From: Leptofilum sp041987425
GTDB taxonomy: Bacteria; Chloroflexota; Anaerolineae; Promineifilales; Promineifilaceae
Direction of reading: 5' to 3'
DNA length: 64,000 nt
NCBI GenBank assembly: GCA_041987425.1
Contig: JBHIWP010000004.1
Span: 1 to 64,000 of the forward strand
Below, in pieces: positions 9,244 to 18,562 of the stretch. The notes below the pieces were generated by a model. That model made no database searches, was not told the origin of the DNA, and worked only from the letters and a program-made list of their open reading frames with translations. Position 1 is the stretch's first letter, and every line of letters starts with the position of its first letter. Made by a program: the position numbers and the translations under genes.

Positions 9244-12200
9244 CTAACGACGGCGGCGCCTTTTGCTGGACCGCGCCTGCGATTTTGCGGGACGGCCGTT
9301 TGCCCCGGTCGTTTGGGCCGCCATATCTTGCCGCAAATGACAATGCTTGTATTTCTTGCCGCTGCCACAGGGGCACGGATCGTTGCGTCCCACCTTTGGC
9401 ATATCTCGCCGCAGCTCAACGCCACGCCCCTTGTCTCGCTTCACCACCTGGTACCCTGCCTCACGCGCCTGGGTCTGGTAGGCAATTTCCGCTTCCTGCT
9501 GCTGGATAAATGCCCGATGCTGCTCAACCTGGAAGAAGAACCGCTCCACTATATTCTGTTCGATATTGTTACGCATATCGTTAAACATTTGCGCTGAGCG
9601 AATCTTATACTGCACCTTTGGATCGCGCTGCCCCACCGCTTCCAGGCCAATTTCACGACGCAAATCGTCAGCGGCCGTTAAATAGTCACGCCACTCGCGG
9701 TCAATCGAATTTAAGAGCAGCAAACGCTGGAAATTACGGTACTCTTCGTCACCAATCTGCTTGCGCCATTTTTCTTGCTGCTTACTTACATAAGCACTCA
9801 GCGCCACCTCAAGCTGCGGCCCATCAAGCGCCGACAGCGTATCTAGCAACAGGCTGCGCAAGGCCGCATTTGCCTGGCTAGAAAAGCGCGTCTGTCGATA
9901 CTCAGCTGACTTCAAAGAAAGTCCGTCCAATGAAAACTGAGCAAACGCCTGATTTAACGACTCTTCAGCCTCTTTCCAGATTGATTCTCGCTCATCGGCA
10001 GGCATCTCTACATGGTCTGCTACAAACTCTTTATAGAAATTTTCTACGCTGGCCACATAGTCGCGCCGAATATTTTCCTTGGCCTGAACTTGCCCCGATT
10101 TACGCGACGCCAGGGCCCCTAAATTCGGAATTGGAGGCAGCAGCGGCAAGAATCGCCCCATTGCCCGCAGAAGCTGATAATAGTTGGCCCCATTTTCTTC
10201 ATTTTCATAGACCATAATCATCAGCCGCTCAATCAGCTTATCGCTGGAGAGCTCAGCCAATTCTGCTTTGTCAATGGACACAATATCGGGCAAAAGGCCG
10301 CGCAGGCGGGCTACGACTGCGTTTAGGTTAATCGTGTCTGTCGCTTCAGTGGTAAACTCAGCCACTATTCGCTCAATTTCACCGCGCACGTACCCAACAT
10401 AATTTTCTACGTAATTATCAACCAGTTGGGCAATGGCATTGGCAAAGGCGTCATCAATTCGCGCATCATAATCCACGCCTTCACCCATTAAGATGGCCCG
10501 GCGCTCGCTATAGGTAGCCATACGCTGACGATTCATTACGTCGTCGTATTCCACAATATTTTTGCGAATGTCGAAGTTGTAGCCTTCCACCCGCTCCTGG
10601 GCGCTTTCAATCATGCGGTCCAACACGCCAAACTCCAGGGGCATATCTTCGGGAATATTGGCCAACAATCCTTTAGACATCCAGCTTTTGAGACGTTCAC
10701 CGCCAAAGCGTCGCATAAGATCGTCTTCCAGAGAAAGGAAAAAGCGAGAAGAGCCTGGGTCGCCCTGGCGAGCAGCGCGCCCACGCAGCTGGTTATCTAT
10801 GCGGCGGGATTCGTGCCGCTCGGAGCCAATGACGTGCAGACCGCCAAGCTTCCACACCTCCCGGCGCTCTTTTTCCGTTTCCTTGCGCAAATTAGCAATC
10901 TTGTCAATCCATTGGCTGGAGAGTCCCGCCACTGCCTGAACGACTTTTTCTGCTTCGGCTTTGTTGTCGTTTAAAACGGCGCGAATCAGTGCAGCGCGGG
11001 CATTGTAATGCTGTTCGAAGAGGATTTCTGCCAGAAACTGGGCCAGCAGTCCGTTATCCCCCTGCGCACGCTGATAACCCACATAGAGATCGCGGAGGCG
11101 CAAGGCTTCTTCTACCAGGGCCACATCTTTGTTTTGCTCTTCCAGGTATTCTCGTGCTTCCCCCAGGTGCCCGCCGGTGATCAGGCGCATAACCTGGCGA
11201 ATTTCGTTGTACTCTAGCCCATACTGCTCTCCCAGAAGACGGGTGAGATAGCCTATAACTTGCAGCTCTTCAATTTCTTGCAGGGCCGCATCTAATGTTT
11301 CTTTTTCTGAAACAATCCAGGGAACCAAATCTTCATCTAGCTTGCTATTATTTTTGGTGTAGTCCCTGGCAGCTGCTTCGCCTTCTTCCAGATATTTGAG
11401 GATGAGTTGGGCCAGCAACGGCCGTTTAAACATGTCCCGTTCTAACAGTTCCGCCGCCATTCCCTCAGGATTGCCGCCCAGCAAAATGTCCGTTCCACGA
11501 CCGGCCATATTGGTAGAGATGGTCACCGCGCCCTTGCGGCCCGCCTGGGCCACCACCAGCGCTTCTGACTGGTGAATCTTTGCGTTTAGCACCGTATGGG
11601 GAATCTTGGCTTGCGTCAGCATCCGGTCAATTACCTCGGAATGCTCAACCGAAGTAGTACCAACCAAAACAGGTCGCCCTGCCTCTACAGTGCGCTCTAC
11701 CTCTCGTATGATTGCCTTGTCTTTAGCTTCCTCAGTTCCGTAAATCTGATCGGGATGATCTAGCCGCTTATAAAATTTTGGCTCCTGCGAGTTCGGATCA
11801 ATATAAACAATCTGCTCCGAATTCTCGACCTTAACCTTCTTTTCTTCTAGATCAAGGACGTTGTTATTAACAATATATTCTACATTTGTGGGCAGCGGCG
11901 TAACGCCCAATTCATAAATCTTGTCGAACTCTTCCGCATCGGTCAGCGCGGTACCGGTCATCCCGGCCAGCTTATCAAACAAGCGGAAATAGTTTTGCAG
12001 GGTAATCGTAGCGACCGTTACCGTTTCTCGCTTGATCGTAACGCCTTCTTTGGCTTCGATTGCTTCGTGCAAGCCCTCAGAGTAGCGGCGGCCGGCCATC
12101 AGGCGGCCGGTAAAGTCATCGACAATAATGACTTCACCGTTTTGCACCACGTACTGCACATCCCGCTTGTAAAGATACTGCGCCTTGAGAGCGTTATCCA

Positions 12201-13194
12201 GATAATAAGTAAGATGGTAAAAGCGCGGATCGTAAAGGCTATCCCCTGCGTCGGGATCAATTTCTGGAATGCGCTGCTCAATTTCGGCAATACCCATGTC
12301 TGTCAGGCTAATTGAGCGGCTCTTCTCGTCCAGGTCATAATGCCCATTGGGTTCGGCATCGTCATCCTCTTCGGTATTGCGCTTCAGGCGCCGCACGTAC
12401 TCTGCGAAGCGGCTGTATTCCTTACCAGAACGGTCTGCCGGGCCAGAAATAATAAGCGGTGTCCGCGCCTCGTCGATAAGTACGTTGTCAACCTCATCAA
12501 TGATAGCGAACACAAGATCGCGCTGAACCAGCTTGTCTTTGCTGGTGGACATGTTGTCGCGCAGGTAATCAAAGCCAAATTCGCTGCTAATGCCGTAGGT
12601 GATGTCGGCCAAATAGGCCTGCTTGCGGGTGCAGGGCCGCCAGTGCACCAGACGCTCATCCTCCAGGTCTGCACCAGGGTTTACGTAGTCAGGATCATAT
12701 AGAGCAGAAAACTTTTGTGGGCCAATACAGCCCACATTTAGACCTAAAATGTTGAAAATCTTGCCCATCCAGCCACCGTCGCGGCGGGCTAAATATTCAT
12801 TAACCGTTACCAGGTGCACCCCACGCCCCGTAAGGGCGTTGAGATAAAGGGGCAGCGTTCCCACCAAAGTTTTACCTTCACCGGTGCGCATCTCTACAAC
12901 ATCACCCCGGTGTAGCAAAACCCCACCCATTATTTGCACGTCGTAATGGCGCAAGCCAGTGGTGCGCACAGAGGCTTCGCGCACTAGCGCAAACGCCTCT
13001 GGCAGCATATCGTTCAGAAACTCACCAGCCGCGTACCGATCCTTGAATTCGGCCGTTTTGGCTCGCAGCCCTTCTGCAGACAGCTGCTGCATTTGTGGCT
13101 CTAGGGCTGCCACCTCATCCACAATGGGTTTTAAACTGTCGATTATTTTTTGGTTGGGATCGCCAACAAATTTAGATACTAGTTTCTTAAACAT
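9244..13194 (-). CDS. secA: Preprotein translocase ATPase SecA (enlarged form)
   Basis: 1316 aa against about 900 in Escherichia coli. Core motifs: Walker A MRTGEGKT (about 102-109), Walker B IIDEVDNVLIDEARTPL (about 231-247), the MTGTA motif near 412, NMAGRGTDILLGG (562-574) and GGLHVIGSERHESRRIDNQLRGRAARQGDPG (from about 784). The C-terminus is the zinc-binding SecB/ribosome contact (PCPCGSGKKYKHCH). About 210 residues separate the TDILLGG and GGLHVIG motifs where E. coli has roughly 45, so there is an insertion of about 165 residues in the second nucleotide-binding fold; the helical C-domain is also enlarged. It drives export through SecYEG. The gene lies 160 nt downstream of prs. Confidence 0.97.
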   Translation of the reverse strand: MFKKLVSKFVGDPNQKIIDSLKPIVDEVAALEPQMQQLSAEGLRAKTAEFKDRYAAGEFLNDMLPEAFALVREASVRTTGLRHYDVQIMGGVLLHRGDVVEMRTGEGKTLVGTLPLYLNALTGRGVHLVTVNEYLARRDGGWMGKIFNILGLNVGCIGPQKFSALYDPDYVNPGADLEDERLVHWRPCTRKQAYLADITYGISSEFGFDYLRDNMSTSKDKLVQRDLVFAIIDEVDNVLIDEARTPLIISGPADRSGKEYSRFAEYVRRLKRNTEEDDDAEPNGHYDLDEKSRSISLTDMGIAEIEQRIPEIDPDAGDSLYDPRFYHLTYYLDNALKAQYLYKRDVQYVVQNGEVIIVDDFTGRLMAGRRYSEGLHEAIEAKEGVTIKRETVTVATITLQNYFRLFDKLAGMTGTALTDAEEFDKIYELGVTPLPTNVEYIVNNNVLDLEEKKVKVENSEQIVYIDPNSQEPKFYKRLDHPDQIYGTEEAKDKAIIREVERTVEAGRPVLVGTTSVEHSEVIDRMLTQAKIPHTVLNAKIHQSEALVVAQAGRKGAVTISTNMAGRGTDILLGGNPEGMAAELLERDMFKRPLLAQLILKYLEEGEAAARDYTKNNSKLDEDLVPWIVSEKETLDAALQEIEELQVIGYLTRLLGEQYGLEYNEIRQVMRLITGGHLGEAREYLEEQNKDVALVEEALRLRDLYVGYQRAQGDNGLLAQFLAEILFEQHYNARAALIRAVLNDNKAEAEKVVQAVAGLSSQWIDKIANLRKETEKERREVWKLGGLHVIGSERHESRRIDNQLRGRAARQGDPGSSRFFLSLEDDLMRRFGGERLKSWMSKGLLANIPEDMPLEFGVLDRMIESAQERVEGYNFDIRKNIVEYDDVMNRQRMATYSERRAILMGEGVDYDARIDDAFANAIAQLVDNYVENYVGYVRGEIERIVAEFTTEATDTINLNAVVARLRGLLPDIVSIDKAELAELSSDKLIERLMIMVYENEENGANYYQLLRAMGRFLPLLPPIPNLGALASRKSGQVQAKENIRRDYVASVENFYKEFVADHVEMPADERESIWKEAEESLNQAFAQFSLDGLSLKSAEYRQTRFSSQANAALRSLLLDTLSALDGPQLEVALSAYVSKQQEKWRKQIGDEEYRNFQRLLLLNSIDREWRDYLTAADDLRREIGLEAVGQRDPKVQYKIRSAQMFNDMRNNIEQNIVERFFFQVEQHRAFIQQQEAEIAYQTQAREAGYQVVKRDKGRGVELRRDMPKVGRNDPCPCGSGKKYKHCHLRQDMAAQTTGANGRPAKSQARSSKRRRRR

Positions 13195-13354
13195 AATCCT
13201 ACTTTCTTTATCACACGTTCACCGGCACAACGGGCTGCGTGAATAGTCTTGAGTTGCATAAATAGGCCAAAAGAGGTTTAGTGTAACAGCGACGCCTTAA
13301 TTTATTGTTAGAGAGAACGGCCGTTAACTACAACAACATCACGCTCATTATCTC

Positions 13355-14302
13355 CTACTCATTAAACAGTTCGCCGACGCTGCGCCCTTCGTGAGAACGA
13401 ATAATCACTTCACCCAACAGCTCGCATACCGATAATATGGTCATGTTCGGCAGCATCTTCTCTGGCGGTATGGGAATCGTGTCCGTCGTTATAATCTCTT
13501 TAACGGACAAATCGCGCAGCCGCTCTACGGCCGGATCGGACAAGACAGGATGGGTAAAAGTAATGTACACATCCTTTGCCCCCTTCGATTCTACCAGCTG
13601 AACAGCTTCCTGTATTGATCCGGCCGTATCAACCAGATCATCCACAATAATAACGTCTTTATCTTCGACCGCTCCTATTAACGTCAAGGCTTCACGATCA
13701 TTTCTGTTGCCGATGCGCCGTTTTTCTACAAAGGCGAGGGGCAAATTCAGCTCGGCAGCAAAATTACGGCCGCGTTTGGCAAAACCTAAATCTGGCGTTA
13801 CCACCACTGCGTCCAGGCCCTTTTGCAGAAAATATTCCACCTGAATGTGAAACGCCGTTAACGAATCACCCGGAATCTTGTAAAAACCCTGGATTTGTTG
13901 GGCGTGCAAATCAATCGTCATCCAGCGGTCGGCGCCAGCCACCTCAATGAGATCGGCCAGCAAACGTGCTGAAATTGGCACGCGTGGCTGATCTTTTTTG
14001 TCGCTTTGCGAATAGGCCATGTAGGGCACCACTACGGTGATGCGCCCGGCAGAATCTCGCTTCAGGCAGTCGATGGCAATCAATGTTTCCATGATATTGC
14101 GATGCACTGGCCGGGAATGGCTTTGAATCAGGTAAACGTCCTGCCCGCGCACGCTGCCGTGCAGGCGAACAAACAAGTTTTCGTTGGGAAACTCCACAAT
14201 ATCCCAACTGCTTAGGGGGGTGCCGATATAGTCAGCAATTCGTTGGGCCAGTTCAGGGCACCCAGAACCAGCGAACAGTTTTACATCTCCATATGCCATC
14301 AT
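13355..14302 (-). CDS. prs: Ribose-phosphate pyrophosphokinase
   Basis: 315 aa, the standard length. It makes phosphoribosyl pyrophosphate from ribose 5-phosphate and ATP for nucleotide, histidine and tryptophan synthesis. The VDLHAQQIQGFF-type segment appears here as IDLHAQQIQGFY, the flexible-loop region as VVVTPDLGFAKRGRNFA, and the PRPP-binding loop as IIVDDLVDTAGSI. The ATP-side motif ARLLADLIEVAGADR is also visible. The gene starts 12 nt after the meaB stop, so co-transcription is likely; ATG at 14302 or the adjoining ATG at 14299 can serve as start. Confidence 0.95.
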   Translation of the reverse strand: MMAYGDVKLFAGSGCPELAQRIADYIGTPLSSWDIVEFPNENLFVRLHGSVRGQDVYLIQSHSRPVHRNIMETLIAIDCLKRDSAGRITVVVPYMAYSQSDKKDQPRVPISARLLADLIEVAGADRWMTIDLHAQQIQGFYKIPGDSLTAFHIQVEYFLQKGLDAVVVTPDLGFAKRGRNFAAELNLPLAFVEKRRIGNRNDREALTLIGAVEDKDVIIVDDLVDTAGSIQEAVQLVESKGAKDVYITFTHPVLSDPAVERLRDLSVKEIITTDTIPIPPEKMLPNMTILSVCELLGEVIIRSHEGRSVGELFNE

Positions 14303-14313
14303 AATAATACTTT

Positions 14314-15321
14314 TTATTTACGCTCGCTTTCTGATTTCGATAAGAGTTGATTGACGGCCGTATACGGATCAACCTCCCGCTCGGCAACGGCCGTTAACAA
14401 AGCGTCTCTCGCTTCGCGGGGCACAGCAGCCTGAAACTGGGACATAAAGCGCAGCTGCAACAACGTTTCCACCTCGCGCCGGCTGCGCTCTTTTTCTCGC
14501 TGCAGCCATTCACCGCTTTGGCGCAGGTACCGTAGATGCTCGGCCAACGCATCTGCAAGCTGTGCCATTCCCGTGCCCTCAGTCGCCACCGTCTCCAGTA
14601 CCGGAATGTTCCAGCCAGCCTGGCCGGTGCCATTTTCGCCGGGGGCACCAGCCATGAGACGGCCGTGCTGGCGCATGCCGCCCACCGGCCCCAGGTGAAG
14701 CATCATTTTTAGAGCACGTACGGCCCTGTTGGCCCCCGGTCGATCAGCTTTATTCACTACTAAAATGTCGGCAATCTCCAAAATTCCCGCCTTGATCGAC
14801 TGAATTTCATCCCCCATGCCAGGGGCTTCCACAACAACCGTCGTTTGGGCGGCATTGGCAATATCTACCTCAGCCTGACCCGCCCCAACAGTTTCTACGA
14901 GCACGTAGTCAAAGCCTGCCGCGTCCAGAATTTTTATGACCGAGGCTGTAGCCCGTGCCAGCCCGCCCAAACTGCCACGCGAGGCCATGCTGCGAATAAA
15001 CACGCCAGGATCGCCGGACAGGTCTCGCATGCGCACCCGATCGCCCAAGAGCGCGCCGCCGGTAAATGGGCTGCTGGGATCCACCGCAATGATGCCTACC
15101 CGAGCATCTTGCTGGCGCAAGGTCTGCACAAGCGCGTTGACCACCGTGCTTTTCCCTGCTCCCGGCGAACCCGTAACGCCGATGATGTGGGCTCGCCCTG
15201 TATGCGGATACAGCGCCCGAATAGCCTGTTCAGCCGCGGATGGGCTGTTCTCCACCTTTGTTATTAAGCGCGCAATGGCCCGGATTTGGCCCTGCCGCAC
15301 CTGATCGAGCTGCTCCTTCAC
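14314..15321 (-). CDS. meaB: Methylmalonyl-CoA mutase-associated GTPase MeaB (ArgK family)
   Basis: G3E-type GTPase that protects and reloads the B12-dependent mutase. Visible motifs: Walker A GSPGAGKST, the switch segment VDPSSPFTGGALLGDRVRM, the Walker B region DYVLVETVGAGQAE, and the base-specificity NKAD. I place the start at GTG 15321, because it overlaps the preceding stop codon as GTGA and yields the usual N-terminus (VKEQLDQVRQG); the longer frame to 15360 would run into the upstream gene. Translational coupling to the adjacent B12-binding domain supports the function. 335 aa. Confidence 0.92.
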   Translation of the reverse strand: MKEQLDQVRQGQIRAIARLITKVENSPSAAEQAIRALYPHTGRAHIIGVTGSPGAGKSTVVNALVQTLRQQDARVGIIAVDPSSPFTGGALLGDRVRMRDLSGDPGVFIRSMASRGSLGGLARATASVIKILDAAGFDYVLVETVGAGQAEVDIANAAQTTVVVEAPGMGDEIQSIKAGILEIADILVVNKADRPGANRAVRALKMMLHLGPVGGMRQHGRLMAGAPGENGTGQAGWNIPVLETVATEGTGMAQLADALAEHLRYLRQSGEWLQREKERSRREVETLLQLRFMSQFQAAVPREARDALLTAVAEREVDPYTAVNQLLSKSESERK

Positions 15322-15737
15322 GCGGTATCCTCTTCGGGTCTGCTGCCTACCGCCTCCCAAATGAAAGCAATAATGTCATCCATGCTGGCCCCCGGACCAA
15401 AAATGCCGGATACACCCATCTCCTTAAGCTGTACCATATCATCGTTAGGAATAATGCCGCCTAAGAACAGCGGTATATCTTGCATCTGGTTCTCTTGCAA
15501 AAGCTCCATAATACGCTTCACGAGCGGCATGTGAGCGCCAGACAATATGCTCAATCCAATGGCGTCTGCATCCTCATGCAGCGCTGCTTCCACGACCATT
15601 TCCGGGGTCTGGCGCAGGCCAGTGTAGATGACCTCCATACCTGCATCGCGCAGCGCTCGTGCCACCACCTTCGCCCCTCGATCGTGACCATCCAGACCTG
15701 GTTTGGCAATTAAAATACGCGGTTTAGCTTGTTCCAT
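15318..15737 (-). CDS. Methylmalonyl-CoA mutase, stand-alone cobalamin-binding domain
   Basis: 139 aa that match only the C-terminal B12-binding domain of methylmalonyl-CoA mutase. The cobalamin ligand motif is intact (DGHDRGAK), followed by the LSILSGAH and GGIIP loops that line the lower ligand pocket. In this arrangement a separate large subunit carries the TIM barrel; it is not in this window, so the partner must be encoded elsewhere. The gene overlaps meaB by 4 nt, as expected for the mutase and its chaperone. It leads the probable operon that continues into meaB, prs and perhaps secA. Confidence 0.9.
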   Translation of the reverse strand: MEQAKPRILIAKPGLDGHDRGAKVVARALRDAGMEVIYTGLRQTPEMVVEAALHEDADAIGLSILSGAHMPLVKRIMELLQENQMQDIPLFLGGIIPNDDMVQLKEMGVSGIFGPGASMDDIIAFIWEAVGSRPEEDTA

Positions 15738-16070
15738 AACTGTGCCTACTCCAATGCAACGTGGGTTTCATGTAATCGGCAAAAATTTTTTGCAGAAAAC
15801 AATGGACGTTTGGGCCGATTACTCAAGCAATGGGCAAATTTTATAGATCATCTATTTTCAAAGACTATTTGCCAATTGCCAATGGGTTGTTTTGAAAAAA
15901 TCCGCATTTGATTATACCGGCTGAAATGTGGTTTTGCGAGAATAAGCGCTAGCGGCTGCATCGTACCTGAATTGGGTAACGGCCGTTTTTACATAATCTG
16001 CTCTTGCGAACAAAGGCCGTTCTGGTCTATACTGTGTTCTGGACATTATGTCATCTCAAGGAGGATTATT
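15738..16070. other. Divergent intergenic region between the mutase domain and the SH3b protein
   Basis: About 330 bp without a gene. It is AT-rich in the middle and contains imperfect dyads (GGCAAAT near 15836 with ATTTGCC near 15868). It carries one copy of the ACGGCCGT palindrome (15979-15986) and, near its right end, the promoter of the SH3b gene. Nothing else was recognised. Confidence 0.5.
16004..16033 (+). promoter_or_regulatory. Sigma-70-type promoter of the SH3b protein
   Basis: TTGCGA (16004-16009) and TATACT (16028-16033) are separated by 18 bp and lie about 40 bp before the start codon. A strong GGAGG ribosome site follows at about 16060-16064. Confidence 0.6.
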
Positions 16071-17762
16071 ATGAACCGAACATCAAACAATAGTAAGCTA
16101 TGGTTCCTCGTCTTTTTCCTCTTCGCCATGCTATTTCTGACGAGCCAGGTTTTTGCTAAGCAAGCGACGGCCCAAACAGCGACGGCCGTTGTGGTTACAG
16201 GACAGCTAAATGTGCGTTCTGGACCAGGTTTGGAATATGGCGTGGTTACCACAGTCAGCCAAGGCAACGTGGTAAACCTGCTGGGGCGCAATGCCGACAG
16301 CACCTGGGCCTACATTCAAACCGCTACGGCGCTAATCGGCTGGGTCAATGCCAGCAGCGAGTACATTAACCCCAGCGTTGCTATAAGCAGTTTGCCCGTC
16401 GTCATTCCAACGACACCCACAGCCACGCCCACGGGAACGATACTGCCAACCACGACCGCTACCGCCACCACCACCCCGCCGCCGACGGCCACCGCTACTG
16501 CCACGAAACCACCCACTACAGGGGCAACCGCCACCATTGCCACCGGTGCGCTTAACGTGCGCAGCGGCCCAAGCCTGGCCTACAGTCCGATAACAGCCGT
16601 ATATCAGGGCAACGTCGTTAGCCTGATTGGGCGCAATGCCGAAGGCACCTGGGCCAAGATTCGGTTAGCCAACGGAACGGAAGGCTGGGTCAATGCAGCC
16701 AGCACCTATATTACGCCCAATGTCGCCATCAGCAGCCTGCCGGTTGTTTCAATCCCAGGCGCTCCCGCCACTTCCGCCACGGCCATCGTATCGACCGGCG
16801 CGCTCAACGTGCGCTCTGGACCGGGTGTCACCTACAGCGTCCTCACCGTAGCCTCCCAGGGCCATACGGTACAGCTTCTAGGGCGCAATGCAAACAGCAG
16901 CTGGGCCAAAATTCGGGTGGCTAACGGCACCGAAGGCTGGGTGAACGCTTCGCTGCTTACCCCCAGTGTGGCGATTAGCAGCCTGCCCTTTGTTGATAGC
17001 CCGGCAGCGCCGCAGCCGCCCGTGCCTGTGGCACCGGGTGCCGTGCTGAGCCTGCGTTCAGGCCCCGGCTTTAACTACCCCGTCACCGGTTCCGTTTACC
17101 AGGGATTGCAGGTTTCGGCAATTGGTCGCAATGCAGCGAACACCTGGCTAAAAGTTCGGCTCAGTGACGGACAAGAAGGCTGGATCGGCGTACAGTATGT
17201 TCAGCTTTCTATTCCGGTTGGGAACCTGCCTGTTCTGGATGGCACCGTGGGCAACCCCCCGCCAACAACCGGAGCAACGCCGACACCACCTGCCTCTCCC
17301 AACTGGGCCACGGTAAACACCGGAGCGGCAAACCTGCGCTCTGGTCCCGGCATCGGCTATGGCATCGTAACGGTGGTGAACCAGGGGCAATACGTTTCGC
17401 TGCTGGCCCGCAACAACATTAGTTCCTGGGCCAAAGTGCAGCTGACCAATGGCACCGCGGGCTGGATCAATGCTTCTTTGTTGAATCCCAACGTGGCTAT
17501 CAACACTCTACCGGTAGAAAACGTGCAAACGATTTCGACCTCTGGCGTAATAAACACGGCCGCTCTCAATGTGCGCACCGGGCCTGGAGTTAGCTACGGG
17601 GTAACGGCCGTTGTGTACCAGGGGCAAGGCGTGGCGTTAATCGGCCGCAATGCAGACAGCAGCTGGGTCAAAATACGGCTCACCAACGGCACCGTTGGCT
17701 GGATCAACTCAGCTTATGTGCAAACGTCTACCACACTCAACAGCCTGCCCATAACAAATTAA
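16071..17762 (+). CDS. Exported protein with six bacterial SH3 (SH3b) domains
   Basis: 563 aa. The ATG at 16071 follows GGAGG by 6 nt and opens a signal peptide: basic MNRTSNNSK, then a hydrophobic stretch ending SQVFAKQA. Six SH3b repeats follow, each beginning LNVRSGPG or a variant (LSLRSGPG, NLRSGPG, LNVRTGPG) and ending in a W-V/I-N/G-A turn (GWVNA). The first and second repeats are separated by a Thr/Pro/Ala-rich linker, and a shorter linker precedes the fifth. SH3b domains commonly bind peptidoglycan or other wall or surface peptides. No catalytic domain is attached, so it is probably a structural or adhesive surface protein. It is a single-gene unit with its own promoter and terminator. 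Confidence 0.9.
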   Translation: MNRTSNNSKLWFLVFFLFAMLFLTSQVFAKQATAQTATAVVVTGQLNVRSGPGLEYGVVTTVSQGNVVNLLGRNADSTWAYIQTATALIGWVNASSEYINPSVAISSLPVVIPTTPTATPTGTILPTTTATATTTPPPTATATATKPPTTGATATIATGALNVRSGPSLAYSPITAVYQGNVVSLIGRNAEGTWAKIRLANGTEGWVNAASTYITPNVAISSLPVVSIPGAPATSATAIVSTGALNVRSGPGVTYSVLTVASQGHTVQLLGRNANSSWAKIRVANGTEGWVNASLLTPSVAISSLPFVDSPAAPQPPVPVAPGAVLSLRSGPGFNYPVTGSVYQGLQVSAIGRNAANTWLKVRLSDGQEGWIGVQYVQLSIPVGNLPVLDGTVGNPPPTTGATPTPPASPNWATVNTGAANLRSGPGIGYGIVTVVNQGQYVSLLARNNISSWAKVQLTNGTAGWINASLLNPNVAINTLPVENVQTISTSGVINTAALNVRTGPGVSYGVTAVVYQGQGVALIGRNADSSWVKIRLTNGTVGWINSAYVQTSTTLNSLPITN

Positions 17763-17780
17763 GCAGCCAAATTACAAAGA

Positions 17781-17812
17781 GACCCTGGAGCTGATTCCAG
17801 GGTCTTTTTTGT
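17781..17812 (+). terminator. Intrinsic terminator of the SH3b gene
   Basis: A perfect 9-bp stem GACCCTGGA / TCCAGGGTC with a 6-nt loop is followed directly by six or more T residues, 18 nt after the stop codon. Confidence 0.9.
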
Positions 17813-17836
17813 TTCTGGCGAATTTGGAGCAATGTC

Positions 17837-18127
17837 ATGACGCCTTTCGAAGGCATCGTTATCTGGCTGCTGGCGATAAACATTATCACCGTGGTCACCT
17901 ATCGGTACGACAAAAATATTGCTGGAGGCAGCCGCAGGCGCGTACCAGAAAGTAGATTGCTGCTGCTGGCGCTCATTGGCGGTTCGCCCGCTGCCTACAT
18001 TGCCATGTACCTGATGCGCCCTCGCCACAAAACGCGCAAATTACGTTTTTTATTCTTATTTTGGGGGATTGTGCTCTTTCATACCGCCTTAGTATGGTTT
18101 TCCTGGCAGCTTTGGCAACGGCCGTAA
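17837..18127 (+). CDS. DUF1294 small membrane protein
   Basis: 96 aa. The DUF1294 signature is clear: an N-terminal membrane helix, YRYDKNIA, RRVPESRLLLLALIGGSPAAYIAMYLMRPRHKTRK, then a final membrane helix with LVWFSWQLW. The function of the family is unknown. It overlaps the 3' end of the convergent Fur-family gene by 49 nt. A TGGAG sequence lies 8-9 nt before the start. Confidence 0.85.
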   Translation: MTPFEGIVIWLLAINIITVVTYRYDKNIAGGSRRRVPESRLLLLALIGGSPAAYIAMYLMRPRHKTRKLRFLFLFWGIVLFHTALVWFSWQLWQRP

Positions 18128-18537
18128 AACTCCACCAGGTGCCCTTCTACAGCAAAGTTAAACCGCTCCGCCAGCAGTTGATCAACCTCTTGCAAACTAC
18201 ATTCATCAAACTCGATGACCATATCGCAGCCTGAGCAAATCAGGTGATGATGATGCCCGCCATCTAGCAAGATGTAGTGCGCCGCCCCTGTACCCTGGTA
18301 AACAGGCCGAATCAGCCCAAGCTCACTCAGCAGCTCTAGCGTGCGGTACACCGTCATACGGCCGACCGTGCGGTCCGCTTCGTGAACCACTTCCAGCAAG
18401 CCATCGGCTGTAATGTGCCCGCCGCTGTTCAGCAGCGCCTGCACAATCTTCTGGCGAGAGTGCGTCAGGCGAAACCCTTTTTGCTTCAGGGCGGCCTGTA
18501 TGTCGTTTAACTGCTTGTCTGAGGTATGTCGGTCCAT
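18079..18537 (-). CDS. Fur-family metal-responsive repressor (probably Zur-like)
   Basis: 152 aa from ATG 18537. It has the N-terminal winged helix (LTHSRQKIVQALL, ITADGLLEVV, VGRMTVYRTLELLSELGLI) and the C-terminal metal domain with the His-rich GGHHHHLICSGCDMVIEF and a C-terminal CQSC pair for structural zinc. A longer frame to 18618 runs into the upstream permease gene and adds nothing Fur-like. It is the last gene after the metal ABC permease and ATPase, so it most likely regulates their synthesis in response to Zn or Mn. See the candidate operator at 20341-20355. Which metal is sensed cannot be read from sequence. Confidence 0.88.
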   Translation of the reverse strand: MDRHTSDKQLNDIQAALKQKGFRLTHSRQKIVQALLNSGGHITADGLLEVVHEADRTVGRMTVYRTLELLSELGLIRPVYQGTGAAHYILLDGGHHHHLICSGCDMVIEFDECSLQEVDQLLAERFNFAVEGHLVEFYGRCQSCQENHTKAV

Positions 18538-18562
18538 AGGAATTTCCACCGTAATGGGTCTG

